Source of the DNA: Clostridium aminobutyricum
Lineage (GTDB): Bacteria > Bacillota > Clostridia > Peptostreptococcales > Anaerovoracaceae
Direction of reading: 5' to 3'
DNA length: 64,000 nucleotides
Assembly (NCBI RefSeq): GCF_017255415.1
Contig: NZ_JAFJZZ010000003.1
Coordinates: forward strand, 1-64,000
The first letter of the stretch is position 1. Every line of letters begins with the position of its first letter. A model generated the notes under the pieces. It saw only the letters and a list, made by a program, of their open reading frames with translations, was not told where the DNA came from and searched no databases. Position numbers and translations under genes: made by a program. This document shows positions 34,057 to 44,800 of the stretch, one piece after another.

Positions 34057-34791
34057 ATGGAAAAGGTATTGGAAGTAGAACAATTGACGAAGCTTTATAA
34101 AAATGGCAGGGGTGTCCGGAATATAAACTTTTCGATTGAACGAGGCGATGTCGTAGGCTTGCTCGGACCGAATGGATCAGGGAAAACGACCATTATGAAA
34201 ACAATCATGGGACTATGCCATGCAGATTCAGGACATGTAACTATTTTTGAGAGTGATGTGGAAGAGGATGTAGAGAAAACGTTATCGAAAGTAGGCGGTC
34301 TGATTGAAAGACCGGCTATCTTTGAATATTTAAGTGCAAGAGATAACCTGAAGATGATGGCTAGGTATTATCCGGGGGTGGATGCTGCCAGAATTGATCA
34401 CGTAATGGAGGTTGTCCGTATAAGCCGCTATCAAAAAGAAAAGGCAGGGCGTTTTTCGTTGGGAATGAAACAGCGCTTAGGTCTGGCGCTTGCCATTTTA
34501 TCTGAACCGGAACTGGTGGTATTAGATGAACCTACCAATGGCTTAGATATTGAAGGTACCGTTGAAATTAGGGAAATCATAAAGAAGATGGCGGAGGAAA
34601 AGGGGACCTCTTTCTTGATCGCCAGTCATTTGGCTCCCGAATTGGAGAAGACATGCAACAAAGTAGCTGTCGTGCATGAAGGGGATCTTCTTTCTTTCGA
34701 AACAATGGGGGATGCGTTGAAATTAAACCCGTCTCTTGAAGACTATTTCTTATCTATGGTGAAAGATAAAAGGGGAACGGTATTAATATAA
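34057..34791 (+). CDS. ABC transporter ATP-binding protein (BcrA type)
   Basis: This 244-residue ATPase has Walker A GPNGSGKTT, signature FSLGMKQRLGLAL and Walker B LVVLDEPTNGLD. It resembles the BcrA/NatA group that exports peptide antibiotics or other compounds. Its partner permease follows after 37 bp, then a sensor kinase and regulator, an arrangement common in peptide-antibiotic resistance modules. ATG 34057 with AAGGGGA upstream is chosen. Confidence 0.88.
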   Translation: MEKVLEVEQLTKLYKNGRGVRNINFSIERGDVVGLLGPNGSGKTTIMKTIMGLCHADSGHVTIFESDVEEDVEKTLSKVGGLIERPAIFEYLSARDNLKMMARYYPGVDAARIDHVMEVVRISRYQKEKAGRFSLGMKQRLGLALAILSEPELVVLDEPTNGLDIEGTVEIREIIKKMAEEKGTSFLIASHLAPELEKTCNKVAVVHEGDLLSFETMGDALKLNPSLEDYFLSMVKDKRGTVLI

Positions 34792-34828
34792 CGAGATTAA
34801 TGAAGCTTAACTAGGGAGGATTTTTTCC

Positions 34829-35581
34829 GTGAAATTATTTATAGCTAACATGCAAAATGAATTAAAGAAATTATCAACCAGAAAGAAATTTTTGGTATTT
34901 TTGATCATCGAAGTTGTCATCTGCATCATCTGCGGAGTGATTAACATGGCGATCGGCAAGGCATCGGGCGGTGTGGTTTCATCCTCACTTATACTTGCCA
35001 ATATGCCGATGGCAATGCTATCTTTCTTCATACAGATTTATATCCCGCTTATCATCTTTATGGCCGCCTGTGATTTATTTTCAGGAGAGGTGCATGACGG
35101 TACGATACGGGCGACTTTTATGAGGCCAGTCAGCAGAGGCAAGCAATATTTTTCAAAAATTGCCGCTATTATGATTTTAGCAGCGATCTATATTGTTACG
35201 CTGTTTATCTTTACAACAATTATTAAAGGAGTTGCAGCGCATTCTACCGAAGGTCTGATTGACAGCTTTTTATCCTATACGTTAGATATTATTCCATTGA
35301 TCGTACTGGTTTTATTTGCGGCCATGATGAATCAATTTTCACGTAGCCCATCGCTTTCTATTATTATATGTATTATAATATACATAGCGCTTTATATTAT
35401 CGGGATTATAGTACCTCTATTAAGCGGGCTGCTATTTACCGGTTATTTACAATGGCATAATTTATGGATCGGAGCAACACTTCCGTTTAAATTTATGATC
35501 AGCAAAATGGGAATCCTAGTTGGGTATGGCATGATTTTTGGCTGTGTCGGATATTATTTGTTTGAGAGAAGAGAAGTATAA
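34829..35581 (+). CDS. ABC-2 type permease
   Basis: This 250-residue protein has six predicted membrane helices, beginning after the cytosolic MQNELKKLSTRKKF, the pattern of BcrB/ABC-2 permeases. The segment DLFSGEVHDGTIRATFMRPVSRGKQYFSK is typical. It starts at GTG 34829 with AGGAGG upstream. It forms the export channel with the preceding ATPase; the substrate is unknown. Confidence 0.85.
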   Translation: MKLFIANMQNELKKLSTRKKFLVFLIIEVVICIICGVINMAIGKASGGVVSSSLILANMPMAMLSFFIQIYIPLIIFMAACDLFSGEVHDGTIRATFMRPVSRGKQYFSKIAAIMILAAIYIVTLFIFTTIIKGVAAHSTEGLIDSFLSYTLDIIPLIVLVLFAAMMNQFSRSPSLSIIICIIIYIALYIIGIIVPLLSGLLFTGYLQWHNLWIGATLPFKFMISKMGILVGYGMIFGCVGYYLFERREV

Positions 35582-35582
35582 G

Positions 35583-36716
35583 ATGAAATCGTTAAAAGGA
35601 CGTTTTATTCGTGCAAATATATTAATGGTAATTATTTCAGCAGTATTGGTGATTTTTGTCTCCTTACTGCTGCTCTTTATTTTTTCCATGAGTGAACGAG
35701 ATGGGGTGAGAATTCTCATTGAAAGATCGGGGCAAATTTTTGAAGGGGAATTTAACTTTAAGGACTCGCTGATGATGTATGCCGCCATATGGGCGGTGCT
35801 CATTTGCAGTATGGAACTGTTCGTTTGTACGATTCTTAGTGCCAGCCTTTCTAGGGCGATTTTGGAGCCTTTACGGCAATTGCGTACGGCTGCGGAAACG
35901 ATCGCAGATGGGAACTTAAGCTTCGAGATCCTTTCTTGTGAGGATAAAGAATTAAACGACCTATGTATTTCCTTTGACCAAATCCGGCAGCGTCTAAAGA
36001 GAAATGCGGAGCAGGAAAAGAGAATTGAAACGGAGCGAAATATGCTGATTGCGAATTTATCCCATGACATGAGAACGCCCATTACCACTATAAAGGGATA
36101 TTTGGAAGGAATAAATGACGGGGTGGCGGATTCACCTGAAAAGATGCAAAAATATTTAGACACGATATATAACAAAGCTCTCATTTTAGAGCGGTTGGTA
36201 GACAATATGACCCAATATTCCGAATTGGAACTGGGAAGGATGCAGTATGCGTTTGAATTTGTGGATTTAACGGCATATTTGAAGGATCTCGAAGAGGATT
36301 ATAAACAAAGCCTTGAAGACGGCGGTTTTTGCTTGGAAGTCAAATTGTTAGAGATGCCGCTGACTGTGGTGGCTGACAGGGATAAGCTGAAAAGAGTATT
36401 GGACAATCTGCTGTCGAACGCCATCAAATACAATAAGGACGGTGGAAACGTCACTATATCAACGGAGACGGACGGGAAAGGGGTATTGCTCTCGATTTCC
36501 GATACCGGTATGGGTATCAAAGAGAGTGATATCAACAAGGTATTTGACGGTTTTTATCGAGGAGATGCTGCGCGCAGCAACATAAAGGGGAATGGACTTG
36601 GCCTTGCGATTTCCAAACAAATTATAGAAAGCCACCGAGGCAAAATCTGGATTAAGAGTGAAGAAAATGTAGGAACACAAGTGTATATTTATTTGCCGCT
36701 TCGTCAAAAAGAATAA
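35583..36716 (+). CDS. Sensor histidine kinase
   Basis: This 377-residue kinase has two membrane helices (about 10-34 and 62-84), a HAMP linker, a HisKA domain with His161 in NLSHDMRTPITT and an HATPase domain with N box NLLSNAIKYNKDGG, DTGMGIKESD and GNGLGLAISKQI. The extracytoplasmic loop is under 30 residues, so it may sense in the membrane or through the neighbouring transporter. The ATG is one base after the permease stop, so they are co-translated. Confidence 0.93.
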   Translation: MKSLKGRFIRANILMVIISAVLVIFVSLLLLFIFSMSERDGVRILIERSGQIFEGEFNFKDSLMMYAAIWAVLICSMELFVCTILSASLSRAILEPLRQLRTAAETIADGNLSFEILSCEDKELNDLCISFDQIRQRLKRNAEQEKRIETERNMLIANLSHDMRTPITTIKGYLEGINDGVADSPEKMQKYLDTIYNKALILERLVDNMTQYSELELGRMQYAFEFVDLTAYLKDLEEDYKQSLEDGGFCLEVKLLEMPLTVVADRDKLKRVLDNLLSNAIKYNKDGGNVTISTETDGKGVLLSISDTGMGIKESDINKVFDGFYRGDAARSNIKGNGLGLAISKQIIESHRGKIWIKSEENVGTQVYIYLPLRQKE

Positions 36717-36748
36717 GAGATCATTAAATCAAAAAGAGGGACTGTAAA

Positions 36749-37435
36749 ATGAAAATATTAGTAATTGAAGACGATAAAAGCATCGCTGAATTGGAAAGAG
36801 ACTATTTAGAGATCAATGGCTATGAGTGCGATATTGCATACGATGGAAAGGAAGGACTGGAGCTGGCTTTAAATAATGACTATGCTCTGGTTATTCTGGA
36901 TATCATGCTCCCGGGTATAGACGGCTTTGAATTGTGCAGCAAATTCCGCGAACAGAGAGAGACGCCGATTATTATTTTATCTGCCAAGAAGGATGATATT
37001 GATAAAGTCCGCGGACTCGGACTCGGAGCAGACGATTATATGACGAAGCCTTTCAGTCCAAATGAGCTGATGGCTAGGGTGAAAAGCCATATTAATCGAT
37101 ACGACCGATTGACCGGAGGTAAGTCCAATTCCAATAAAATCTTAGAGATTCGTGGGCTTGAAATTGATAAGGACAGCCGACGTGTTTTTGTCAAAGGTGA
37201 AGAGAAAATGATGCCAGCTAAAGAATACGATTTGCTTTTATTTTTGGCTGAGAATCCAAACCGTGTATTTTCAAAGGACTATATTTTCGACCGTATTTGG
37301 GGAATGGATGCGATCGGCGATGTATCTACTGTGACGGTACATATTCGCCGAATCCGTGAGAAAATTGAACAAAACATGAACAACGTTCAATATATTGAAA
37401 CAGTGTGGGGGGTAGGCTATCGCTTTAAGGGATAA
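36749..37435 (+). CDS. OmpR-family response regulator
   Basis: This 228-residue regulator has a receiver with phospho-acceptor Asp51 (VILDIMLPGIDG) and the LSAKKDDIDK and DDYMTKPF motifs, then a winged-helix DNA-binding domain (PAKEYDLLLFLAENPNRVFSK ends ETVWGVGYRFKG). It is the last gene of the ABC transporter/kinase operon. The last ~30 bp and the terminator of this gene have a decayed copy at 46791-46902. Confidence 0.94.
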   Translation: MKILVIEDDKSIAELERDYLEINGYECDIAYDGKEGLELALNNDYALVILDIMLPGIDGFELCSKFREQRETPIIILSAKKDDIDKVRGLGLGADDYMTKPFSPNELMARVKSHINRYDRLTGGKSNSNKILEIRGLEIDKDSRRVFVKGEEKMMPAKEYDLLLFLAENPNRVFSKDYIFDRIWGMDAIGDVSTVTVHIRRIREKIEQNMNNVQYIETVWGVGYRFKG

Positions 37436-37468
37436 GCAAACAAGACAATCTATGCGGAACGGAAGAAA

Positions 37469-37510
37469 TCATCGCCGATGTACAGATTTTGTACAGGGGA
37501 TGATTTTTTT
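37469..37510 (+). terminator. Terminator after response regulator
   Basis: AATCATC and GATGATT pair around an inner TGTACA / TGTACA stem with a T-rich loop, then a run of T. It is one of a related pair in the window (the other at about 46857-46902). Confidence 0.85.
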
Positions 37511-37512
37511 TA

Positions 37513-37652
37513 TTGACAAAATATAAAAAATGTATAAAATGTAATAAAAAGGAAATAAATAACAACTGCCGCACTTTGAAAATTAAATAGGGATCAGGGT
37601 AAATCGTTAATGATACCCATATATTGACATAAAAAGAAAATTAGGTTAATAT
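37513..37652 (+). promoter_or_regulatory. Two candidate promoters of surface protein operon
   Basis: TTGACA (37513-37518) with TAAAAT (37535-37540), 16-bp spacer, and TTGACA (37624-37629) with TAATAT (37647-37652), 17-bp spacer. The second is near consensus and leaves a leader of about 100 nt before ATG 37757. Confidence 0.65.
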
Positions 37653-37756
37653 GCAGGTATAGAAAAATCAAAATTCTAGGACTATATCTCATGAAGGAAG
37701 GCATACTTTTCATTGTAAAGATGAGGTGATTAGGGCTTTTTATAAGGAGGGAACCA

Positions 37757-38818
37757 ATGAAAAAACTCTTATATGTAATAGGTATGTTGCTCCTGTTAGG
37801 AGCTGCATCGGTGGCTTATGCCAATACTGAAACGAAGGGAAAGACCTTTTCGGATGTTAGTTCCGCAAATTGGGCGTATGCATCTGTCAATGCGATGAGC
37901 CAGAAAGGTATTTTAACAGGTTATCCGGATGGCACGTTCAAACCGGGCAACCCCCTCACATACGGACAGTTTATCAAAATGGCACTAATTGCGGCGACCA
38001 ATGAAGATATCGGAAACAGCAGCTCCGGCAATTGGGCGTTAAGCTATTATCATGAAGCACTGGAACAGAAATATTTTGGAACGACAGATATCAAGGAAAG
38101 TCAGTTAAACAGCCAAATCCCGAGAACCGATATGGCCCTTATTATCTCGAACATCTTAGGAGATATCGCGATTAATAATTACGACGAGCTGGAGGCAAGT
38201 ATTAGTGATGTAGATTCTACGACAAAGAACGATTACGATATAATGAAGGCGTATGCTACAGGTATTTTAACCGGATATGCTGACGGTACGTTTAAGCCTA
38301 ACGGAACACTGACAAGAGCCGAGGCCGTAACGGTTATTCATAGACTTGTAGATGAGAGTAAAAGAGTGTTGCCGGAAGGGAAAAAAGAAGAGCCTGTTGT
38401 GAACGATTCTGGTAAAAGTTATAAAACGGTTAATACGAAAGATTACTTTGATCCGGCTACCGTGTATGATGTTAAAAAGACAAACACTGGAACCTTTGAG
38501 GATACGGCAGAATTTTACACTGATGCAAGCTTATTTGATTTTAAGATGAATACAGAATATCAAGAGAAAAATGGCGAATGGGATTGCTCATTTACACATA
38601 TACTTGCAGGATATGTATACCTTGTGAAAGATGGAAAAATTACAACATGGTGTCAGACTACTCCCATGTATGATGAAGATGCTAATTTTTTAAATTATTT
38701 CGGTTCAATATCAAGTACTAATGTAAGGGATGCAGATTATATCGTAGTGGCGTCACACTACTCACAAGAAAAGAAAACGTGGGGAACAGTAATTGTCGTA
38801 AATCCTTTTAAACAATAA
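37757..38818 (+). CDS. SLH-domain secreted protein
   Basis: This 353-residue protein has a signal peptide cleaved after VAYA (about residue 22) and three N-terminal SLH motifs: FSDVSSANWAYASVNAMSQ with GYPDGTFKP (about 31-75), a middle degenerate one (SGNWALSYYHEAL, about 95-140), and SDVDSTTKNDYDIMKAYATG with GYADGTFKPNGTLTRAE (about 153-200). The C-terminal ~130 residues are an unassigned domain. It is anchored to the wall. It lies 51 bp before the 2097-residue secreted protein gene and could anchor that product. Confidence 0.85.
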   Translation: MKKLLYVIGMLLLLGAASVAYANTETKGKTFSDVSSANWAYASVNAMSQKGILTGYPDGTFKPGNPLTYGQFIKMALIAATNEDIGNSSSGNWALSYYHEALEQKYFGTTDIKESQLNSQIPRTDMALIISNILGDIAINNYDELEASISDVDSTTKNDYDIMKAYATGILTGYADGTFKPNGTLTRAEAVTVIHRLVDESKRVLPEGKKEEPVVNDSGKSYKTVNTKDYFDPATVYDVKKTNTGTFEDTAEFYTDASLFDFKMNTEYQEKNGEWDCSFTHILAGYVYLVKDGKITTWCQTTPMYDEDANFLNYFGSISSTNVRDADYIVVASHYSQEKKTWGTVIVVNPFKQ

Positions 38819-38869
38819 AGATCTTGCATTTTTATTGTTTAAAAGGATATTAAAGGAGAATCATAAATT

Positions 38870-41800
38870 ATGACAAACAACTTAATCATACGAAAAGGAA
38901 TATCTTTTCTTTTAATAGCAACCCTGATTCTCTCAGGGTTTTTTATTACGCCAAATTACTCCTATGCGGCAAAAACCGTTTTATCGGATAAAACATATTA
39001 TCATTTAGATATGGGGGTGCAGCTGGCCTATATGGGAAGTGATTGGGCAAGCAGAGGATACAATTATGGGGAGACTATAACTCCTAATCCAACGGTGAGC
39101 TTTAACAATGATGTAGAGGCAATTGATACTTACCCTTTAAGCAGCAGTAAGGGCAGCATCTTTGATTTTGATGGCAGCACCAGCAGTACAAATATTCCGA
39201 GTAGCTTAAAAAATCAAGCTGGAAATTATCAAATGGCATATAATAACTTTTATTCAGATTATGTAACAACCTCCATGTCGGCCAAAGGTAGTCCTTCGAC
39301 AAATGGTAAGCAAATTTCATTTTCCTATTCGGCCAGGTTGAATACTACTGAAAAACTTGATGTTGTTAACTATGGCGCAAAAGGCTGGGACGAACAGATA
39401 TGGCAGCTGTTTGGTGGCAAGAACAATGTTTCAGATAGCAACATAAAATCCGCCATAGAAAATGCACTGGAGCAGGGATTTAACGGTACGGCGGGAGATA
39501 ACCGGCTGTATTTGATCTTTTGCCCGACTGTCATTGAATATAAGAAATATATTGAAATAGCTGATTTACAAGCAAATTTAGGTTTGCCGACTTCTGCAAA
39601 ATCTGGAGAGAAATTCAACGTCTTTGATGATTCTTATGTAGACAGTTCTTTAACGTTGGATAATGCGATTATTGAGCATAAAAACAAAGAAACGAATTCA
39701 TGGGACATCATTGGAGAATTTGAGGGCACAGGAAATGCGGGAGAAAATACGGGAGGTACGGTAGAGCAAGACTTTGATGAAATAGGGACAGAAACTTTTC
39801 GGCTTACCATAACCGCTACAAATGGGCAAGAATCTACGGATTTAAAAAATATTGAGATAACCGACGGAAGAGAGATCAGCGGGGTCGCTGATTTAGTCTT
39901 GGATGAATACACCTATGAAGGGCATCCGGCCGATGCCGACGACTGGTCTACTTTTGAGGTAGATGGAGTGCACTACTCTGCAAAACGTGCCTATGAAGAA
40001 AAAGTGGCAACCAATAAGTTCAGGACGACCGGAGGCACCATCAAGAAAGATGGTTTAACCGCTGCTATCGTAACGTATCCTAAAAAAGGTACCTATCCCG
40101 TTACACTGGATATCACAACTGCGACGGGCGAAAAATTGTCGGACACGGAGAATATTGAAGTACGAAAAACTCCTTATGTGATGGATTCTTTAGGTGGCTT
40201 TCAAAAGCAGAATCGAAAGCAAATATTAACGCTTAACGTTGCCATCTATCCGGATAAACCGATTGTGGATTACAGTATCCGGATTAAAGATTTAGTGACC
40301 AATGAAATCATTGATCTCACAAAGGATATCCCACAGGAAAACGGAGCATGCATCAAAACCAGACCCGCCGTTATGGATGCAAGCGGGCAGTATTGGACGA
40401 CTATCACCGTTGAGTTTCTCACTAAAATGCCAAGGTACAGTGATACAGGCCTTACACCTAGAAAATTCAGCTATGATGCAAAAGTCACCGACAGCAAAGG
40501 AGATTCGGACGAAGTGTATAAGGAATTTAATGTTGCTCCGGATGTACCTCCGATTCCGGCCATCAGCATGCAGGACAGCTTTCTGCGGGGAGCCGGGACC
40601 AACACGGCAGCTATCGAAGCAGCTGATGCAAGCTCATCCGATGGGGATCAGCTGGAACGTACCTGGCTTGCAGCAAACCATGATCCGCTGACAGGGCTTG
40701 CAATCGATCAAAATAATGCATTGGCTGTAATTCCAGCATCAAGTTTTGTCAATGCCACATTACTCGCCGGATATAAAAATTTAGCCTTTGGAACTAATCA
40801 GACAATCGGATTTGATAAAATAGGCGTAGGAAAAACAACCGTAAAACTCCATGTAAAAGACATTTGGATTGAGCCGACTCTTGAAGAATATATAACGCCG
40901 TCTGATTATTTAGAAGCAGAAACAACCGCAAGTACGCAGGTCATCAACATCGCTCCTGTTGTCAGCATTGAACCGATCAACACGCTGAAAGCGAATATTG
41001 CTATAATGGTGGCTAAAAATAAACTAGATAATGTAAAAAATCAATCTAATGCCATGAAAGCAGATTTATTACAAAAAGGTATTGACGGAAACATATCATT
41101 TATCCCGGTTGCAGAAACGTATAATGGAACACTTACTAGAGAGTCTTTTGTTACACTTGATGGAGCTAGTTGTTTAGGACAATCTGTTTCTACGTCCGAA
41201 TATCTCTATGTAATGGAAGCTGTATCTGTTACTAAAACCGATAATAGCACTACCGCCAATAACGTGAAAATAGTAGCTTATGATAAAGCGGGGAAACAAA
41301 AGTGGAATTATGCTTTTACTGAACACCCGCCTCAGCATCGGTTATATGTTGATAATCAAGAAAAATATTTATTATGCAGCGGTACAAAATTGGATGGAAA
41401 AGCATTTACCTTAATTTTTACTGCTAAAACAGGAGCTTTACTAACAACATTTGATAATGTAAGCATCCCTTCAGATTCAAAAGTATTCTTAAGCTCTGAC
41501 GAAAAGCGAATATATATTTTTAACAGCGTGGGAATACAAAAAATAGATTTCAAGACAGGCAAATACACAACTGTTTTAACTGGAGCCTTATATGTCCCGC
41601 GTTTAACAGGTGGAAAAGTTGGATATGTAGCAAAAATGGCTGATATGAGATATTATCTCGGAAAGTTTGATATGTCTACAGAATCAGCCGATAAATTAGC
41701 TTTGCCAACATTAGATTTCTATAATGACCAAATGGCAAATACAGATGGAACCTCATGGGTAACTCCCATTGATTGGAGTAATGACGGCAAGGTATTAATA

Positions 41801-44800
41801 GCAAGAAGATTATATGCAGATTATTATGGTGCAAATGGAGGGCAATCGTGGGTTTTAGATGCAAAAACACAGAAACAATGTTTTTCAAGTATACCCGTGG
41901 GAGAAGACAAAGGCTGGAACACCTTCTTGGTTAAAGATACGAATGGAAATGCTGATTATTTTACAATAGCGTATGGGTACAAAGGCACATCGCAATATTA
42001 TAGTGTCTTTAGCATCTATAAAATAAATGAGGGAGCTGCCGAAAGCATAACCAGCTGGAATTCGGGTAAGCAAGGACAAGTAAAGATTCCAAATGCAGGT
42101 TATTATGAGAATGGAAAAATAACTTTATTAGGTGAAGAATATTATGGTAAATGTTGGGTTTACAACTTAACTACAAAAACTTATGAACTAGCAGATTCGA
42201 GCATAAGTTCATTGGGACTTGACCCACTGACAGGTACTATAAACCGTTATGATGGCGGGATTATAAGTCATTATTATGATAATGGCTGGAATGGAAACGG
42301 TTCTTTTTACTATTTTAACAGATATAAAGTGCCAATCACGTCTGACCAATCTGCATATAGAGGAATTATTGAAAAGGCAGACTTTGGAGATGCAGAAAAT
42401 TATATCGTAAATTATGATCTTGGAGACATGCCTAAAGTAGCAGATATAGCAACACAAAAAAATGCATTAATGGTCACCCTAGAAAACGGTATAAATAGTC
42501 TTGCAGATAAAATTGATGAAATAGGAAAGGCTCCGCAATATGTATTAAACATTATCGGAAATGGGGTAACCAATGTAGGTTCTATATTCAAAAATGTTAT
42601 TTTAGAGCCAAATGCCGAATACGAGTATGCTTATGATTTGCAAACTGTATCAGGAACTGCAATAGATGTATTTAAAGAAAGTCATACTAACACAATTTAT
42701 GGTGCAGGGGTTACTTACTATAAAGAACCGATTTATAAAGCAGATTTAACCAATGGAAGCAATAGTGATATTACAAAAGGTTTTGTAAAGTATGAGACAG
42801 GTGATTGGTTTAATGGAAGCCATTGGGGTTATGCAGGATATGGCGGCGGCATGAACTCAAAAAATGGTAGCGCAAGCGGGCCGGTCATATCATTCACAAT
42901 GGGAAAAGCGGGATACATAGAAATTAAAATGGCTGGATATGCAGAGAGAAATATATCTATTGATGGAAAAACATTATATAGTAGTATGGATGACAAATAT
43001 GTACTTCTTTTACCAGCGGGTAGCCACGTCTTAAACTTAGGGACAACGAATACCGATAACCAAAGTGTTATACAAAACATTGAAATCGGTTATTTATCAA
43101 CAAGCGATAACAGTTTTTCCGGAACTTCCGTATCTGCTAATATAGATGGAATACAAGCAGTAACGGGCAAGTTCAAAGCAGGGAAAGAAGTAGCTTATAC
43201 AGAATTGCAGTCAGGAGTTTTTACATCATTAAACCTTTACGACATGATAAATAAGGGCTATATGCAAGTGAGTGAAGGGGGCATGACCGGATATGTCACT
43301 ATAAGCGGTGATGGACGAAATGCAACCTCTGTATTTACAGGAAGAACTCCGAATAGTGGTAAGATAACCACAAAAATGTATGTAAAAATTACCGCTCCTG
43401 CTGATAAAATGCTTTGGATAAATTACGGTGCATATCATAAGCTATTGCAACCATCAGAAGTTTTTAGTACAACTTATTCCAGTCAAGGTTACCAGGTTTA
43501 TAACGTAACTTATGTATCCGATTTTTATGCAATAGAACTTCCAATAGGTACAATGGGAATAACCTCAGCAAGTGCTATTTCTTTTGGCTCTACAGCAAGT
43601 TGTGTACCAAAGTATTCATTAAAAAATAGAAATTCATACTTTTATAACGTGACCTTCCCTACAAGCACGACCGCCAAAATTGTAAAGTGTCAATCAGGCG
43701 CAAGTGAACCAAATAGTACAATTTCATTTACGAGTGAAAGTTCAACCGCTTTATTAAATGCGCTGGTTTCGAACTTTGCATTGAAATCCCGATATCCCGC
43801 ATACAATCTGCTTGGCACCTATATATCCGATGATTTTTGCAGTTTAAATGGACTTTCCCTAAATGGATGGAACAAATCTTTAAAAGGAACAGGTAGCGCA
43901 GATATAAAGTTAGTTGAACCAGCTGAAAAAGAGGAAGATACGCCGCTTATCTATAAAAAAGGTCAGCTGATCGCCTATAACATCAACTATTCTGATTATG
44001 AGAATGATCCGAGTAAATACGGATATTGGATTTACGCCCATACCCCGTATAACGATGGAGAGTATCCGGATGCTGCTATTATTTATGATGAAGACGGCAA
44101 TATTAAATCGGTTTGCGGGCAGGCAGTTACACCGGGTTCTATAAGCATTGACCAAGCACTAAGTATGGCAAAATCAAAAGGAACCAAGAGCTTAACCGCT
44201 CCGATTGATCGATTCTACGTCGATGGTAAATATATTGTCTATCACTGGGAGTATGATGACACTTCAAGGGGATCAGTGATCGGAGGTTATCCGGGATATG
44301 ATAAGGTATCCAATACGGCAGATCTGACCTTCTATGTGGAAGGCAGTGCATCGGCGCCGTGGATCACAGGTATCAGTACAAGCCCAGCTACCGTAAAGGA
44401 GAACAATTATTTTAGTATCAATATAGGCATAGACGATATTGAGAAAGACATTCTAAATCTCACGACGGAAGTATATAAAGATAAAAAATTGATCTATACC
44501 CACCGAAAGAAAAACATCTATCCGATGGATGCATCAGGGAATACGACAACTGATCCTACAAAGGCAGTAGGCTATCCGGTTACGAATACCGGTGCATTAC
44601 CGGACAAGGCTCAAGCGGGAACCTATGAAATCGTGGCGACGGTAAGAGATCAAACCGGAGCCGGAATTGGTTCGTATAAGTTTATTGTCGTATCTGAAGG
44701 TAAGATTACCGGCTATGTGAATCATACTGATAAGTGGGATATCAACAGAAAGAAATATAATCTCTCATGGTTTGGAAACGAGATCAATGCAGCCTATACG

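Noticed and set aside
37436-37756. c-di-GMP riboswitch before the surface protein operon
   Set aside because: Given nearby c-di-GMP proteins I looked for the conserved GEMM-type core segments and did not find them.
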